Part shown: in pieces, positions 23,479-35,039 of the stretch
Layout: every line of letters begins with the position of its first letter
How positions within the stretch are numbered: position 1 is the first letter of the stretch
Source of the DNA: Cutaneotrichosporon cavernicola
Taxonomy: Eukaryota; Basidiomycota; Tremellomycetes; Trichosporonales; Trichosporonaceae
Reading direction: 5' to 3'
DNA length: 64,000 bases
Assembly: GCF_030864355.1 (NCBI RefSeq)
Contig: NC_083394.1
Location: forward strand, 868,001 to 932,000
Notes under the pieces: model-generated
The model's input: only the letters and a program-made list of their open reading frames with translations
Told to the model about the DNA's origin: nothing
Database searches by the model: none
Position numbers and translations under genes: made by a program

Positions 23479-23916
23479 GGATGAGATGAGTAGGGATGAG
23501 GAGAAAAGCGTGAGGAAAAAGACAAGCGAGTTGAGCGACAATGGCCAGGCGCGCCGCTTCAACTGCCACGTTTCTGTGCTTGTATTCGTCAGAGCGGAGC
23601 AGCATAGGGCCGCGCGAGAGGGTGGGAAGAGCAACGGCCATACATAGACTCTGGCTGCCATTTACACATGCATGTTGTATATCTGTCTGGGGAGTGGGTT
23701 GAGCTGTGAAGAGAGAGCATGATTATCAAATGGCCGGCGGTCTTAAGCCTTTAACAATGAACAATAGGAGTTGGGAGGCGATGATCAGGTACGGGGCAAT
23801 ACGTCATCCTTCAAGGATCTGCTGAAGTGAAGCTGAATACAAGTTGGATCTCTCTTCTTCTCATCCCTTCTCTTTTATTGATTCTCTCATAGAAATTCCT
23901 CTCCTCCTCCATCATC
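23479..23916. other. Intergenic
   Basis: TAF12 3' region and promoter of the oxidoreductase. A duplicated tagggatgaga block directly follows the TAF12 stop; the last 70 bp are CT-rich. Nothing else seen. Confidence 0.4.
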
Positions 23917-25483
23917 ATGCCCAAATCCCACACTCCCACGCTTGTGGTGTACGGCTCGACGAGCTACACGGCTCAGCAGCACCTGCTGCCATACCTCGCG
24001 TCGCACCCGGACGCGGACGCGTTCCACCTCATTCTGGCGGGCCGGAGCGCGGAGAAGCTCGCTGCCGTCGACGCCCTCCTTCCGAAGCGCGAGCGGGAGA
24101 TTGTGGCTGTCAAGCTCAATGACCAGGGCGGTGTTGAGTCGCTTTGCAAGCGTGCGGACGTGGTTCTCAATCTCGCCGGTAGGTATTCAGGCAGCTAGTT
24201 TCCGCTCATAACCTGACTCCAGGCCCATACCAGCTACACAATGCGACGGCACTCATCAGGTGAGTCAATCGTGCGACGGAGCGGAGCGTTGCTTCCTGGC
24301 ACACGATCCCTCTTCTTCCCCAGCCTCGCTAACCCCAGCGCGTGCGTCAAGCACAGCACTCACTACCTCGACCTCTGCGGCGAGCCCAACTTCCTCGCCC
24401 GCATCGTACCCAACTACGACTTTGCTGCGAGCAAGACTGGTGCGGTGATCATCCCGATGTGCGGGTTCGAGGCGGCACCAGGGTGAGTCCAATTCCTGCT
24501 GTGGCGTTCGCCTTGGATCGTCTCTGGCCCCTTTTTCACTAAGCCACTTCGCGGTTTTCGCTAACGCCAGCGACCTGAACATTTACCACGCTCTGCGCAC
24601 GCTGCAGGCACACGCCGGTCGCGAAACAACCATCGCAGCTGCTACTAACTTCTACGACATCGCGGGCGGCGTTTCGGGCGGCACGATGGCGAGTATCGCT
24701 GCCTCGTCCGTCAGCGGGGATAAAATGGAGGGCGAGTGGTGCCTTGTCCCGAAGAGCTGGAGCGGGCACCAGCCCGAGCACCCGTCACTGCAGCTCGCCT
24801 TGCGTCCGCCCGTCCAGGTCGCCGGTGCGCCGAGCATTGGCGGCTGGTTCCCCGGCTCGATGCTCAACGTCATGACCTTCCGTCGCTCGTGGTTCCTCTC
24901 GCGCATGTCACCGGTCGTGTACAACGAGGCCCCCGAGGCCGCCAAGGCCGACCAATACAAGGAGCCGCGTCACGGCGACGACGCTGTCTTCGCCGAGGCC
25001 ATGACCTACATGGCCCCCCTTCGTGTGACGGGCCTCCTCACAGCGTACCTGTACGGCGGCCTCCTTCTCCTCTTCCTAGGATTGTACTCAAGCGCTGCGT
25101 GGATGCGCGACGCGCTTGCCCAGTGGATCCCGCAGCCAGGCGAGGGACCCACTAAGGAGGAGTGCGAGCGCGGCCACACCCGCATCACGACCGTCTCGCG
25201 CTCCAACGACGGCCGCTACGCCGTTATCACCAAGTACGCCGCCGGCGGTGACCCCGGCTACTCGCACACGGGCAAGCTGCTCGCCGAGGCGGGTCTCTCG
25301 CTCCTCCTCCCTCCGCCTGAGGGTACCGAGCTCCCGGCCCTCGCCCGCACTGGCGGCTTCCTCACGCCGTCGACGGGCCTGGGAATGGTCGTCATTGAGC
25401 GTATGCGTCGTAACGGCATCGCGACCGTCGACAGTGAAGTGGTCGAGCTCGGCCGCCCTGGTGAGCACAAGAAGCAGCTTTAG
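23917..25483 (+). CDS. Saccharopine dehydrogenase-like oxidoreductase (SCCPDH family)
   Basis: Four exons: 23917-24178, 24223-24259, 24339-24482 and 24571-25483 (451 residues). The N-terminus is a Rossmann fold (LVVYGSTSYTAQ, ILAGRSAEKL) typical of saccharopine dehydrogenase-like oxidoreductases, followed by THYLDLCGEPNF and PMCGFEAAPGDL. A hydrophobic segment near residue 310 (GLLTAYLYGGLLLLFLGLYSS) predicts one membrane pass or membrane association, as in the SCCPDH group linked to lipid droplets or other membranes. True lysine-pathway saccharopine dehydrogenases differ in length and lack this segment, so a role in lysine synthesis is unlikely. The physiological substrate is unknown for the family. 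Confidence 0.87.
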
Positions 25484-25751
25484 GCATCAGCCGCGCCCAT
25501 GAATAGAACAAGCTGCTTAAGTCATAGAGCGCACATGTATGGTTTTCTTCAGCTGTTCAGGTACTCGACCAAGAGAACGTGGAGGGCGATCTCCCAAGTC
25601 CAACTGAGCCTTTGTCCACCATTGCTGCTCGACCCAGACCTCCGTTCAGCCCAACCCAAAGCAGGACCTGCATCGTATCCCCTCTCGTCGGCCCTTCTCC
25701 TCTTCCTGGGACGCGCACCATCATCTCACCATCATCTCACCTACACCCATC

Positions 25752-25847
25752 GGCGAGATGGCCGAGTGGTCTAAGGCGCTGTGTTCAGGTTTCTACACGA
25801 TAGAAATCCGCAGTCTTCGGACGTGGGTTCGAATCCCACTCTCGTCA
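25752..25847 (+). tRNA. tRNA-Leu(CAG) with 18-nt intron
   Basis: Acceptor arm GGCGAGA (25752-25758) pairs with TCTCGTC (25840-25846); 25847 is the discriminator A. The D-arm reads GGCCGAGTGGTCTAAGGC, with the A-box. The anticodon stem CTGTG/CGCAG encloses CAG at 25786-25788. The intron is 25790-25807, just after position 37, the canonical site. A long class II variable arm (GTC-TTCG-GAC) and a T-arm (GTGGG-TTCGAAT-CCCAC) complete it. CCA is not encoded, as expected in eukaryotes. Confidence 0.96.
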
Positions 25848-26096
25848 ACAGGGCATTCAGTTGCCCAGCCAAACCTTTTTCCATGCCCGACGTTTTGACA
25901 TGCACGCACGAACCGCGGCAAAGACAAGTGGTTGTAGTCGAGGTTGTTGACAAAGTGAAGCCATTGTTATCATTTGATCCCGCTTCTCCAGTGTCAACTT
26001 ATTCGGACCCTTCTCCTGCCACCACCTCCACCACACCGCATCATCCTCAGTCTACGCGTCAACCTTCCCTACACAATCACCAATCACCAACTCATC

Positions 26097-26812
<716 letters not shown>

Positions 26813-26888
26813 TACCCTCGTCTCGTTTTCCTGTACATTCGCAATGTATTCGCTTCAGTATTATGACCTGCATACACAAACGCTACAA

Positions 26889-29800
26889 TTACGCCGAGCC
26901 GTTCACGACAGCCTTGAGGCTCGCGAGTACTTCCTCCCGCGTCATTCCCTGCGTCCACCACTCGGCCAACAGGTCCGCATCCTCCTCCTCGCCGTCGACG
27001 TCGGCGCTTTCCGTCTTCTCTCTTCCACCGTCCGCCTTGAATCGCTTGGCGTTAGTCGGGCGCGATGTTGCCTTGGAAGCTCCGCGCTTCCGTCGTGTCA
27101 GGAAGGACAGGTACTCGAGACTGTGGTTTGGTGGCGACGGGATCTGAACTGCGCCTTGGGCTAGAGGCGGTCCGCTGAACCACAGCACCTGGTGCCGTGC
27201 GTCCTGCTCAAACAGCTTGGCAGTCTCGGGCGGGAGGAACTCGCGCACCGCGATCTGCTCAAGCACCTGCGTGCCGCCTGTCACGCTTGCAAACGTGCGG
27301 TTCGGGAAGGAAGGAGCCTGCTGCGGCCGCGTCGGCTGCTGCCACGACTGCTGGCGCTGTTGTTGGGGCGCACGCTGCTGCACTGCCTGGGCCGAGGGCG
27401 TGCGCGACGGCCCTGGTGTCGGCTGCTGCCGCTGGTGTGGACTCGGCGCCGGCTGGTTGAAGGACGAGCGGTTGGATGGAGGAGTTGGGCGCTGTTCAGG
27501 CATACGCGCGGCTGGAGGGGCCATGCGGCCGTAAGCCACATTCATGTCCATGCTCTCGTCGTCGTCGGGCATCGCTTGCCGTTTCGGGCGCTCGATACGG
27601 CCGGGGCCCTTGGCACCACGCAATAAGGGCGACTTTACCAGTGGGAGCTGGATCCTGTGCTTGAATGCCACGACGTTGGTGAAGAAGTGGAGCAGGCTGG
27701 CACCCTCAGGCTGCAGCTTGTTCCAGTCCTTGACCTCGAGTAGGAAGTGCGCCTTGTCGATGTACCGCGAGCGAGCGGTATAAAGTGGGAAGCCGGGGTG
27801 CCATACCTGCGGCTGTGGGCGCCCGGCCTCGGCCGCGCTCCAGGGCTGGACGGCGACCTTCTCGATCACGTCCTCGATTGGGTGGTCACAAAAGTAGACT
27901 GCTGTTAGCTACGTCAAGATCGCCTCAACTCACCAGACTTGAGCACCTCGTTCTCAAAGTACATCTGTTCGGCGATGTGCACCGTTTGCTCCGGGCGGAA
28001 GTACCAGCACACCGTAACGTGATGGGTGGGATATCCCTGGGTCGGGAGGAAGGTCTTGAAGATCTGGCCGATGATTGGCTTTGACGCATCGTCCGGGTTG
28101 ATGAGGTGCACATACTCGCCGGCCCTGTACGAGACGCCCTTGTGACGTGCGTCCTCAGTGAAGATGCGGTCCTTGGTGGGGATGCGGTACGTCGTGATGC
28201 CCTGGTTGGCGACTTCTGGGGGTGCGCCCGCGCGGACGGCGTCGTGGGCCTCCTGAACGGTCATAGTGCGCGGGTTGCCTGGGCCTGATGGAAGAGACGC
28301 GAACAACGTTGGTGAAGGCATGGGGATAGGGAGCTTGAGGGGGAACGGAGCCGTTAAGGCGTTGTATAATCGCTGGAGTGTGAGGACCTTGCCGTACTCG
28401 GCCGGCCGCCCCTCGAAGACGCGGCGCGCCTTCTCGAACAACTTGGCCATCTCCAAGTCGAACTCGACGAGGACGGAGTAACGACCGTTGCGGGCATTGT
28501 TGAGGATGTGGGTGAAACCGGGCACGGCCGCGGCGGATGGCGCAAGGTATGGCAGGTTGACAACCGGAGGAATAAGGCCGAACACTGCTGACAAGGTGTT
28601 TCCTCTGCTGGTGAGTTGAGCACTACTTGTTAACTCACGATGGGTCCTTGTACGCGGCGATAGCCTCTGCTACGGCATGGATGCGCTGTTTGTAGCTGGC
28701 CTGACCACCGACCGAACGTTCGTAGTCGGGCGAACCTTCTCCCCACCACCCACTTCCCGGATGTCCCCCAGGCGCCGGGTCACCTGGCAATTGGATCTTG
28801 GGCCCAGGCCACATGGGAAACGAGGAGTCGGTGGCTGCGACGATGGAGTTGTTCTCGGCGCTGAGGCCGTGATAACCTGTCGGTCCGGCAGCGCGCGACG
28901 ACTGCTGCGGCGGTAGCTGCTGTGTCGACTTGACGGGCGAAGCCATCTTGGCGGTAGCGGCAGCTGCGGCTGCGCGCGTTCCACGCGTCTCCCGTGATGC
29001 GGGCGAGGTCGCGGACTGTTGAGGCGATGCTTGAGACGCGCTCCCACTAGCAGCAGCGTTCGCGTCTGGCCTGGAAACGCGGAGGTGTATAACGGGTGGG
29101 GTCCCGGCCGCAGGTAACTCGGTCTTGACAGCGACTGGGGACGTAGAGGACGTCCCAGACACGGCGGAACCGCGCCCAAGCGCCGCCTTCATCTGCTTCC
29201 TTCCCTTGTGGTACGGGTCGAAGCTGGTGAATGGCCCTTTGGCCACTCCCTTCCTCCACATGTCGAGCATCATGCCCTGCTGTCAGCTCAACAAACAAGC
29301 CAGTCAGCTCACCTCGTACTGCTTGGCGTCGTTCCAGACCTGGGAGCCTTCCTCGTTGTCTGGTGTCAGTTCCTTGGTGATGGGGGTAGCTCACAGTGCA
29401 TGGCGTTGAGGAAGACGAGGTGCAGCTGCTTGAAGAAGTCTTCTGGGTGAATGTAATGGGGTTCACCAAGGCGAGTCTGGAGTGAGCATGTGAACCATGA
29501 ATATCCTTCTCCCTCGATGTTGATTGCTTGATTGTCCCTTAGGTCCCTACGACCTAATTTTGAAGCAAAGACGCGTCGCAACAAGGTGGAGGGACAGAGA
29601 GAGGGACAAGAGGAACAGAGTGGACAAGGAGGGGGATGGTTGGGGGGACTCACGTTGATAATATCTAAGCAGATGGGGTCTGGAATGGCTAGATAATAGT
29701 CGGCATACTCGTCTGCATCCGGTAGCTCGATAAAGATCTCGGCCATCGGTCGCCTGTCATTAGAGCGCTCATCTGCCGACATACCCTTGACTCTTAGCTT

Positions 29801-29951
29801 TGTACACGGCATCTAGCATGTCGCGGCACGCGGTCCAGAGGGGTTCATCGAGTCCACTCCCATCCGGTTTCTTGCCAGGATAATCCTGTACAACCGGGCT
29901 TGAAGGGCTCGACGCGAGCGGCGCGCGTGCGTTGCTCTTGCGAGGGGGCAT
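26889..29951 (-). CDS. Double bromodomain/BAH chromatin-remodelling subunit (Rsc1/Rsc2-like)
   Basis: Seven exons, high to low: 29951-29785, 29753-29654, 29476-29395, 29359-29313, 29276-28639, 28604-27934 and 27898-26889 (904 residues). Bromodomain 1 covers exons 1-5 (GRPMAEIFIELPDADEY, YYLAIPDPICLDII, FLNAMHYNEEGSQVW). A second, more divergent one reads FGLIPPVVNLPY, ARNGRYSVLVEFDLEMAKLF. A BAH domain follows (GEYVHLINPD, IIGQIFKTFLPTQGY, VCWYFRPEQT, YFCDHPIEDV). The BD-BD-BAH order matches RSC subunits Rsc1/Rsc2 and the polybromo group, which bind acetylated nucleosomes. The C-terminal third is Pro/Gln-rich with a basic patch (RRKRGASKATSRPTNAKRFK). I do not see an AT-hook. The choice between Rsc1/2 and another RSC subunit rests on domain order. 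Confidence 0.88.
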
Positions 29952-31555
29952 GTGGATGTTGTGGAGTGTGGGTGGATGTTAGTCAAGTGGAGGAGGGTGG
30001 AGGGTGGAGGGTGGAGGGAATGGAGGGATTGGAGGGGTTGGATGGATTAGGATGAGGGAAGGGACGTGACTTGGGTTATTTGGTGTGTTTTGAGAGAGAA
30101 ACACGCAAAAGACCAACAAAGCCTCTTGGACGCGCGGGATCAAATTCCTTTGACAACATACCACTCAACACTTCGGGCTCACCCAACCACAGTGATTCAT
30201 TGCAATAACGACTTGCCACGCTTGAATGCTGGTAGAGTTGACTATTGAAGACCAAGTAGAAAATGGAAAATGCATCTGTTCCGCATCCGAAGCGACGTAG
30301 TGTACCCCTCGAGTGGAGGCGGCATGCCTCGCATCCCTCGGAGGCTGGAAAAGGCGGTGTGACCCTGCTCTCTAATGGACGCGTCGAGTATTTGGTTCCA
30401 GGCCCCAAGCAAGCCGTGCTCAATTTGACAGTGGGTGGAGGTTGGCCAGACGGTGGGCGAGCATGGCGATGGACTGTAGAGAGGAGCCCTCCTCATTGAG
30501 CGCCACCAAGCTGTAGAGCTGCAGAGGAATAACGTGTTGCGAAATCGATAGTCGTTGTCCCAACTTGCCGGCATTGCCAAGGGCCACTCTGGCCCGGAGA
30601 TTATCCCAGTTGCGCATATAGATGGAGATGGATGGGGCGCGGCACCCAGTGATAAGATAGATATGAATACAACTGTTTATGGTGATCTTTGGTCCATTAC
30701 AAATCACAAAACATGATCCCAGGTGGGTTGAGTCACCTGGTTGCGCGATACATCGCTTTGACATATGGCAGTTCCCGTGGATCTGGCAGTCAGGCGGGAC
30801 CCACGTTGTGGAAGAACCGACCATTGGTACTCGCTCCGTAGGCTGGCACCGGTCGCAACGGATCGGGTGGCTGGGCCCAAACACCCGGAGAGGCAGACTA
30901 GTCCTCTCACCGTACATCAGCTGCTGTGAGGCGACGTACTGGAGAGTACAGTAATGTGGGTGAGGGCTTGCCGGGCATTCGGCGTTGGGTGTTAAGTGGC
31001 AACGCCTGGGTACTGGGCGAGGTGAGAGCGAGTAGATGCAGTACTTGTGTGGGTGGCTGGGACCCATGAGTGAATGGTGAGCAAGTGTGTTGTGTTGATG
31101 AGGACAAAGTGTGTGGTAGTGGGCAAGGGTGGACGGCCTCCACCGGCGAATCAGGGTGGTGGATGAAAGGGCCGATGGATACGGATTGTCGACGGCAAGG
31201 TTCCATGCTTGTACTGCTTGCTTGGCTTCCCTCAGTCTGTTCTTTTTCTTTGATCAAACGATACATACGATACGACGCGTATATGAGCCTCAATGTACAA
31301 AGACAAAGCCTACAAAGGCAACTTGCGGAACATGAACGGGAAGAGTCTTCGAGTGTTTCGGTAATGTCCGTGGGTGACTACGAGCCGTCCACTAACCAAT
31401 AAAATCACCTGGTTCCATTCGGGTCCGATTCGCCCGATGGGTGAGCCTAGCCGTTGTCGACTCCCCACCCTCTTGGTCTCTAACATATCATCATATCATA
31501 AACCCGTCTCGACTTTGGACTTTACCTCCACACCACACACTGCACCTCTAACAAA
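29952..31555. other. 1.6-kb gap without a recognisable gene; LEU2-type promoter at its end
   Basis: Open frames here read as low-complexity or antisense-like protein and I support none. A ggagggt unit is repeated around 29990-30030. A CCAAT box at 31396-31400 lies about 156 bp before the isopropylmalate dehydrogenase ATG. No tRNA, rRNA or snRNA signature was recognised by eye. Confidence 0.5.
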
Positions 31556-32807
31556 ATGGCCAAGAGGTAAGCAAAGGCCTCCTGACACTGCTGACAGCCC
31601 AGCTTCAAGATCACCGTTCTCCCCGGCGACGGCATTGGTGGGTAGCTGACTCTTGTTTCGACGCAACCTAACGACAGGCCCCGAGATCATCGAGCAGGCC
31701 GTCCGCATCCTCGATCTCATCTCGAAGAAGACTGGCCTCCAGCTTGAGCTCACCACCAAGGACTTTGGTGGAGCTGCCATTGACAACCACGGCAACCCTC
31801 TCCCCGATGACACCCTCAAGGCGTGCCAGGAGTCGGACGCTGTCCTCTTTGGTGAGTCACAGGGTGTCGTCGGCCGGCGTCTTCCGCGGGAGCTGGAGCT
31901 GGGCTAACGCGTAGGTGCCGTCGGCGGACCCAAGTGGGGCACTGGCGCCGTGCGTCCCGAGCAGGGCATTCTCAAGCTCCGCAAGGAGCTCGGGCTGTAC
32001 GCCAACATCCGGCCCGCGTCGTTCGCGTCCGAGAACCTCCTCCAGTACTCGCCCCTCAAGGAGCACATCGCCAAGGGCGTGGACATTATTGTCGTGCGTG
32101 AGCTCATCGGCGGCATCTACTTTGGTGACCGCACCGAGGACAACGGCGATGGTATCGCTGTCGACACGTGCAAGTACTCTGTCCCCGAGATTGAGCGTAT
32201 CACGCGCGTCGCGGCTCGCATCGCGCTCGCCGCCAACCCACCACTGCAGGTGACGTCGCTCGACAAGGCAAACGTCATGGCGACCTCGCGCCTGTGGCGC
32301 AAGACCTTTGAGCGCGTCATGAAGGACGAGTTCCCCCAGCTTCAGTACCAGAACCACCTGATCGACTCGGCCGCTATGCTTCTCGTCGCCAACCCCCGCA
32401 AGCTCAACGGTGTCGTGGTGACCGAGAACCTGTTTGGTGACATTATCTCGGACGAGACCTCGGTCATCCCCGGCTCGCTCGGCCTCCTCCCCTCTGCGTC
32501 GCTTGCCGGCGCGCCCGACGCGAGCAAGACCGTCATGGGCGTCTACGAGCCCATCCACGGTTCGGCGCCCGACATTGCCGGCCAGGGCATCGCCAACCCT
32601 ATCGGCACCATCCTCTCGGCCGCCCTCATGCTCCGCTACTCGCTTGGATGCTCCAAGGAGGCCGATGCTGTCGAGGCTGCGGTCCGCAAGGTCCTCGACT
32701 CGGCCGCCGACGGCGGCTACGACTTCCGCACCAAGGACCTTGGCGGTGACAAGGGCACCAAGGTCGTCGGCGACAAGATCCTCGAGGTCCTCGAGACGCT
32801 CCTCTAA
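31556..32807 (+). CDS. LEU2: 3-isopropylmalate dehydrogenase (leucine biosynthesis)
   Basis: Oxidises and decarboxylates 3-isopropylmalate with NAD+, the third committed step of leucine synthesis. Four exons: 31556-31566, 31603-31637, 31678-31851 and 31915-32807 (370 residues, full length). Motifs: [12 protein letters not shown] at the N-terminus, [41 protein letters not shown], the Lys-Asn region ([15 protein letters not shown]), and the NAD/Mg signature [19 protein letters not shown] with [15 protein letters not shown]. Exon 1 encodes just over three residues. For intron 1 the downstream acceptor (cccag) must be used, because the nearer ctgacag would break frame. Strongly codon-biased and probably well expressed. 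The symbol follows ascomycete yeast use. Confidence 0.97.
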
Positions 32808-33198
32808 AATCGACGCGCCACGCGCTCGCATAGACGTAGAGACGTAGGATGTACGGAGCAGCAGCATGCAGCATGGTTGTCATAGATAGGGAAGGGGTAG
32901 AAAGACTGCAGGAACCAGAGGGAAGTGTGACTCTTGTTCCTCTTTGTTCAGGGGGTAGGAAAGTATCAAGTGGATTGTGGCGTTGGGCATCGGGCGTCAG
33001 GCGAGTCGGGAGGGAATGTTACTGTAGTAAAACGCGACGCGCGCACAAACCTCCACCTTTTGCACTGTCGCCCTCTTTCCAACGTTGATCCACCTACTTG
33101 AGCTTGGGTTTCTTGCTGATCACTAACAAGCAACACCAGATAAAATCACAACAACACAGTCCTCACAATTCTCACCTCGTCTCTGTCTCTCCTTCTCT

Positions 33199-33233
<35 letters not shown>

Positions 33234-33262
33234 TAACCTGGTCCAGCCCCACTCTTCGAGCC
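32808..33262. other. Intergenic with CT-dinucleotide run
   Basis: No gene seen. A pure CT repeat of about 28 bp lies at 33203-33230, immediately upstream of the next ATG, in the position where this genome places pyrimidine-rich leaders. Confidence 0.5.
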
Positions 33263-34935
33263 ATGCCCCAAGTCCAACCAACCCGCCTTCCCCACTCGCG
33301 CTCGACGCAGTCCCTCCGGCCCTCGGCAAACGGTACGCCCGCAACCCCGGGCCATCAGCGCAAGCCCTCACTCACGCGGCCGCCTGGTACTGGCCTGCGA
33401 CCCAAACCGATTCCGCTCTCAAGTCACCATCCCTCAGGCTCTTGCGCCTCCTCCATCTCGACCCGTTCCGCCATCCCTTCCCTTGGCCGCTTGCGTCCAG
33501 CTCCCCGGCCCCCAACAAGCTCAAGCAACTCTTCCCTCTCTACCACCAAAGAGGTACCGGCCATTCGCCCAGTGCGGAGCCTGACAACACTCCGCCAGGC
33601 CGCCAAGGTTGAGAAGGGCAAGACACCTGCGCCGCTCACTGCCGCGCATACGGGCCCGGCACCGCGCCCAAGGCCAGTCGTCGGGGCGCGTAGCCGGCCG
33701 CGGGCTACGACGCTGGTTGAGAACCCCGAGACACCACCTCGCAGCCAGAAGGCGCCGGGAAAGGTGCCGGACAGGCTCGTGCCCAACAAGACGGGAGAAC
33801 GGGTGAAGCGTACGCCGTCGGCCCGGTCGCCGGTGTTGAGCGGGGCAAGGCGCGTACCCGCCGCACGCGGTGAGGTGAGCTATGTGCACACAATCGAGCT
33901 GACACCAGTCCACAGAGTCGCTCGCGCAGCCGTCCCCCCCGCCCAAGACCACGACCACGCGCTCGCTCATGCGCCGCCCCCTCTCGCTCGCCGATAGAGT
34001 GTTTGGCGGCGGATCGGCGCTCAAGATCGCCGCGAAGGAGAAGGAAAAGCCGGCGCCTTCACCTTTCCCCTCGCCCTTAGCGAGACTGAGCCAGCGCGAG
34101 TTTGATTCACACAATACAACTGACGACAGAACGCACCCGCCCCACAGCGGAGCACATCACGACCGCCGACAGCCTGCGCACCAGCCTGCGCGCCAACTCC
34201 AACACCTCACCCGCGGCACCCAAGTCTCCCCCACCCAAATCAGCCTCCCCTACTGCAGTCAAGTTCTCGCCGGCTGGTAAGAACCCGAACCTGTCTGAAG
34301 ACAAGAGCTTCAAGCTCCCCTTAGGGAAGCGCACGCCTGCGCAACGCCGCATCGCCTCCACCCCCGTGCGCACGCCGGCACACTCCCGCCGCGCGCTGCC
34401 CGAAACGCCAGCACTGAGTACCTTCCTCCGGGATCAGAGTACGCGGATCGGCCAGATTGGGGAGGAGGATATTTCGCTCGCCTCAAGCACGAGTTTCCGC
34501 TGCCTCACACCACCGGGACACGGGAGCACAGATTTAGAGTTCGTGTCCGCCATCGCCGGGCCACCCGCGACACGCGCGCGCCGTCCGCTGCGCTCTCCCC
34601 TCTCCCCGACGTCACCGTTAAGTCCGCGTCGTACTGCGCGGCCGATTGCCACGTCGACAGAGTTACGCGCAGAGTTGGCGCGGGTCAAGAACGAGCGCGT
34701 CGTGCTCGAGACGCGCGTTGCTGCGGCCGAGGCTGAGGTCGGACGCCTAACGGGTCTCGCGGAGGCGGCTTTGCGTGACCGCCAGCGTGCGCTCGACCGC
34801 GCCGAGAACGCTGAGGTCGCGCGCGAAGCCGCGTTATGGGACGCCGTCGTGCAGGCCGCCGATGAGGCGATTGAGGAGGAACGCGCGCTCCTGGTCGCCA
34901 TTGCTGCTGCGCGCGCCATTGTCATGGCGATGTAG
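33263..34935 (+). CDS. Hypothetical Ser/Pro-rich protein with C-terminal coiled coil
   Basis: I do not recognise a family. Three exons, 33263-33874, 33909-34095 and 34130-34935, give 534 residues. Residues 1-200 are basic and Ser/Pro/Arg-rich. The middle holds RRPLSLADRVFGGGSALKI. The last ~100 residues form an Ala/Glu/Arg-rich coiled coil (ELRAELARVKNERVVLETRV, LTGLAEAALRDRQRALDRAE). The exon 2/3 join fits frame only with a GC-AG intron (34096-34129, gcgagt donor, ctgacgacag acceptor, 34 bp); the overlapping GT donor four bases later gives the wrong frame unless a distant acceptor at 34172 is used. A structural or cytoskeletal role is possible but not shown. Confidence 0.7.
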
Positions 34936-35039
34936 ACAGAACCAGAACCACTAATACACAACGATTGATGTTACACGTGCATGTAACAACTGTAGACTAG
35001 ATATAGGCCAGTATCGGCATACTTTTACCTCTCTTAACC

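Noticed and set aside
30420..31067. Minus-strand open frame of 215 codons in the 1.6-kb gap
   Set aside because: No domain, many Cys/His/Pro without pattern, no plausible splice or leader context; kept as a gene-free stretch.
31857..32867. Long minus-strand open frame (336 codons)
   Set aside because: Antisense shadow of 3-isopropylmalate dehydrogenase; repetitive Leu/Val/Glu content mirrors the biased codons of the sense gene.
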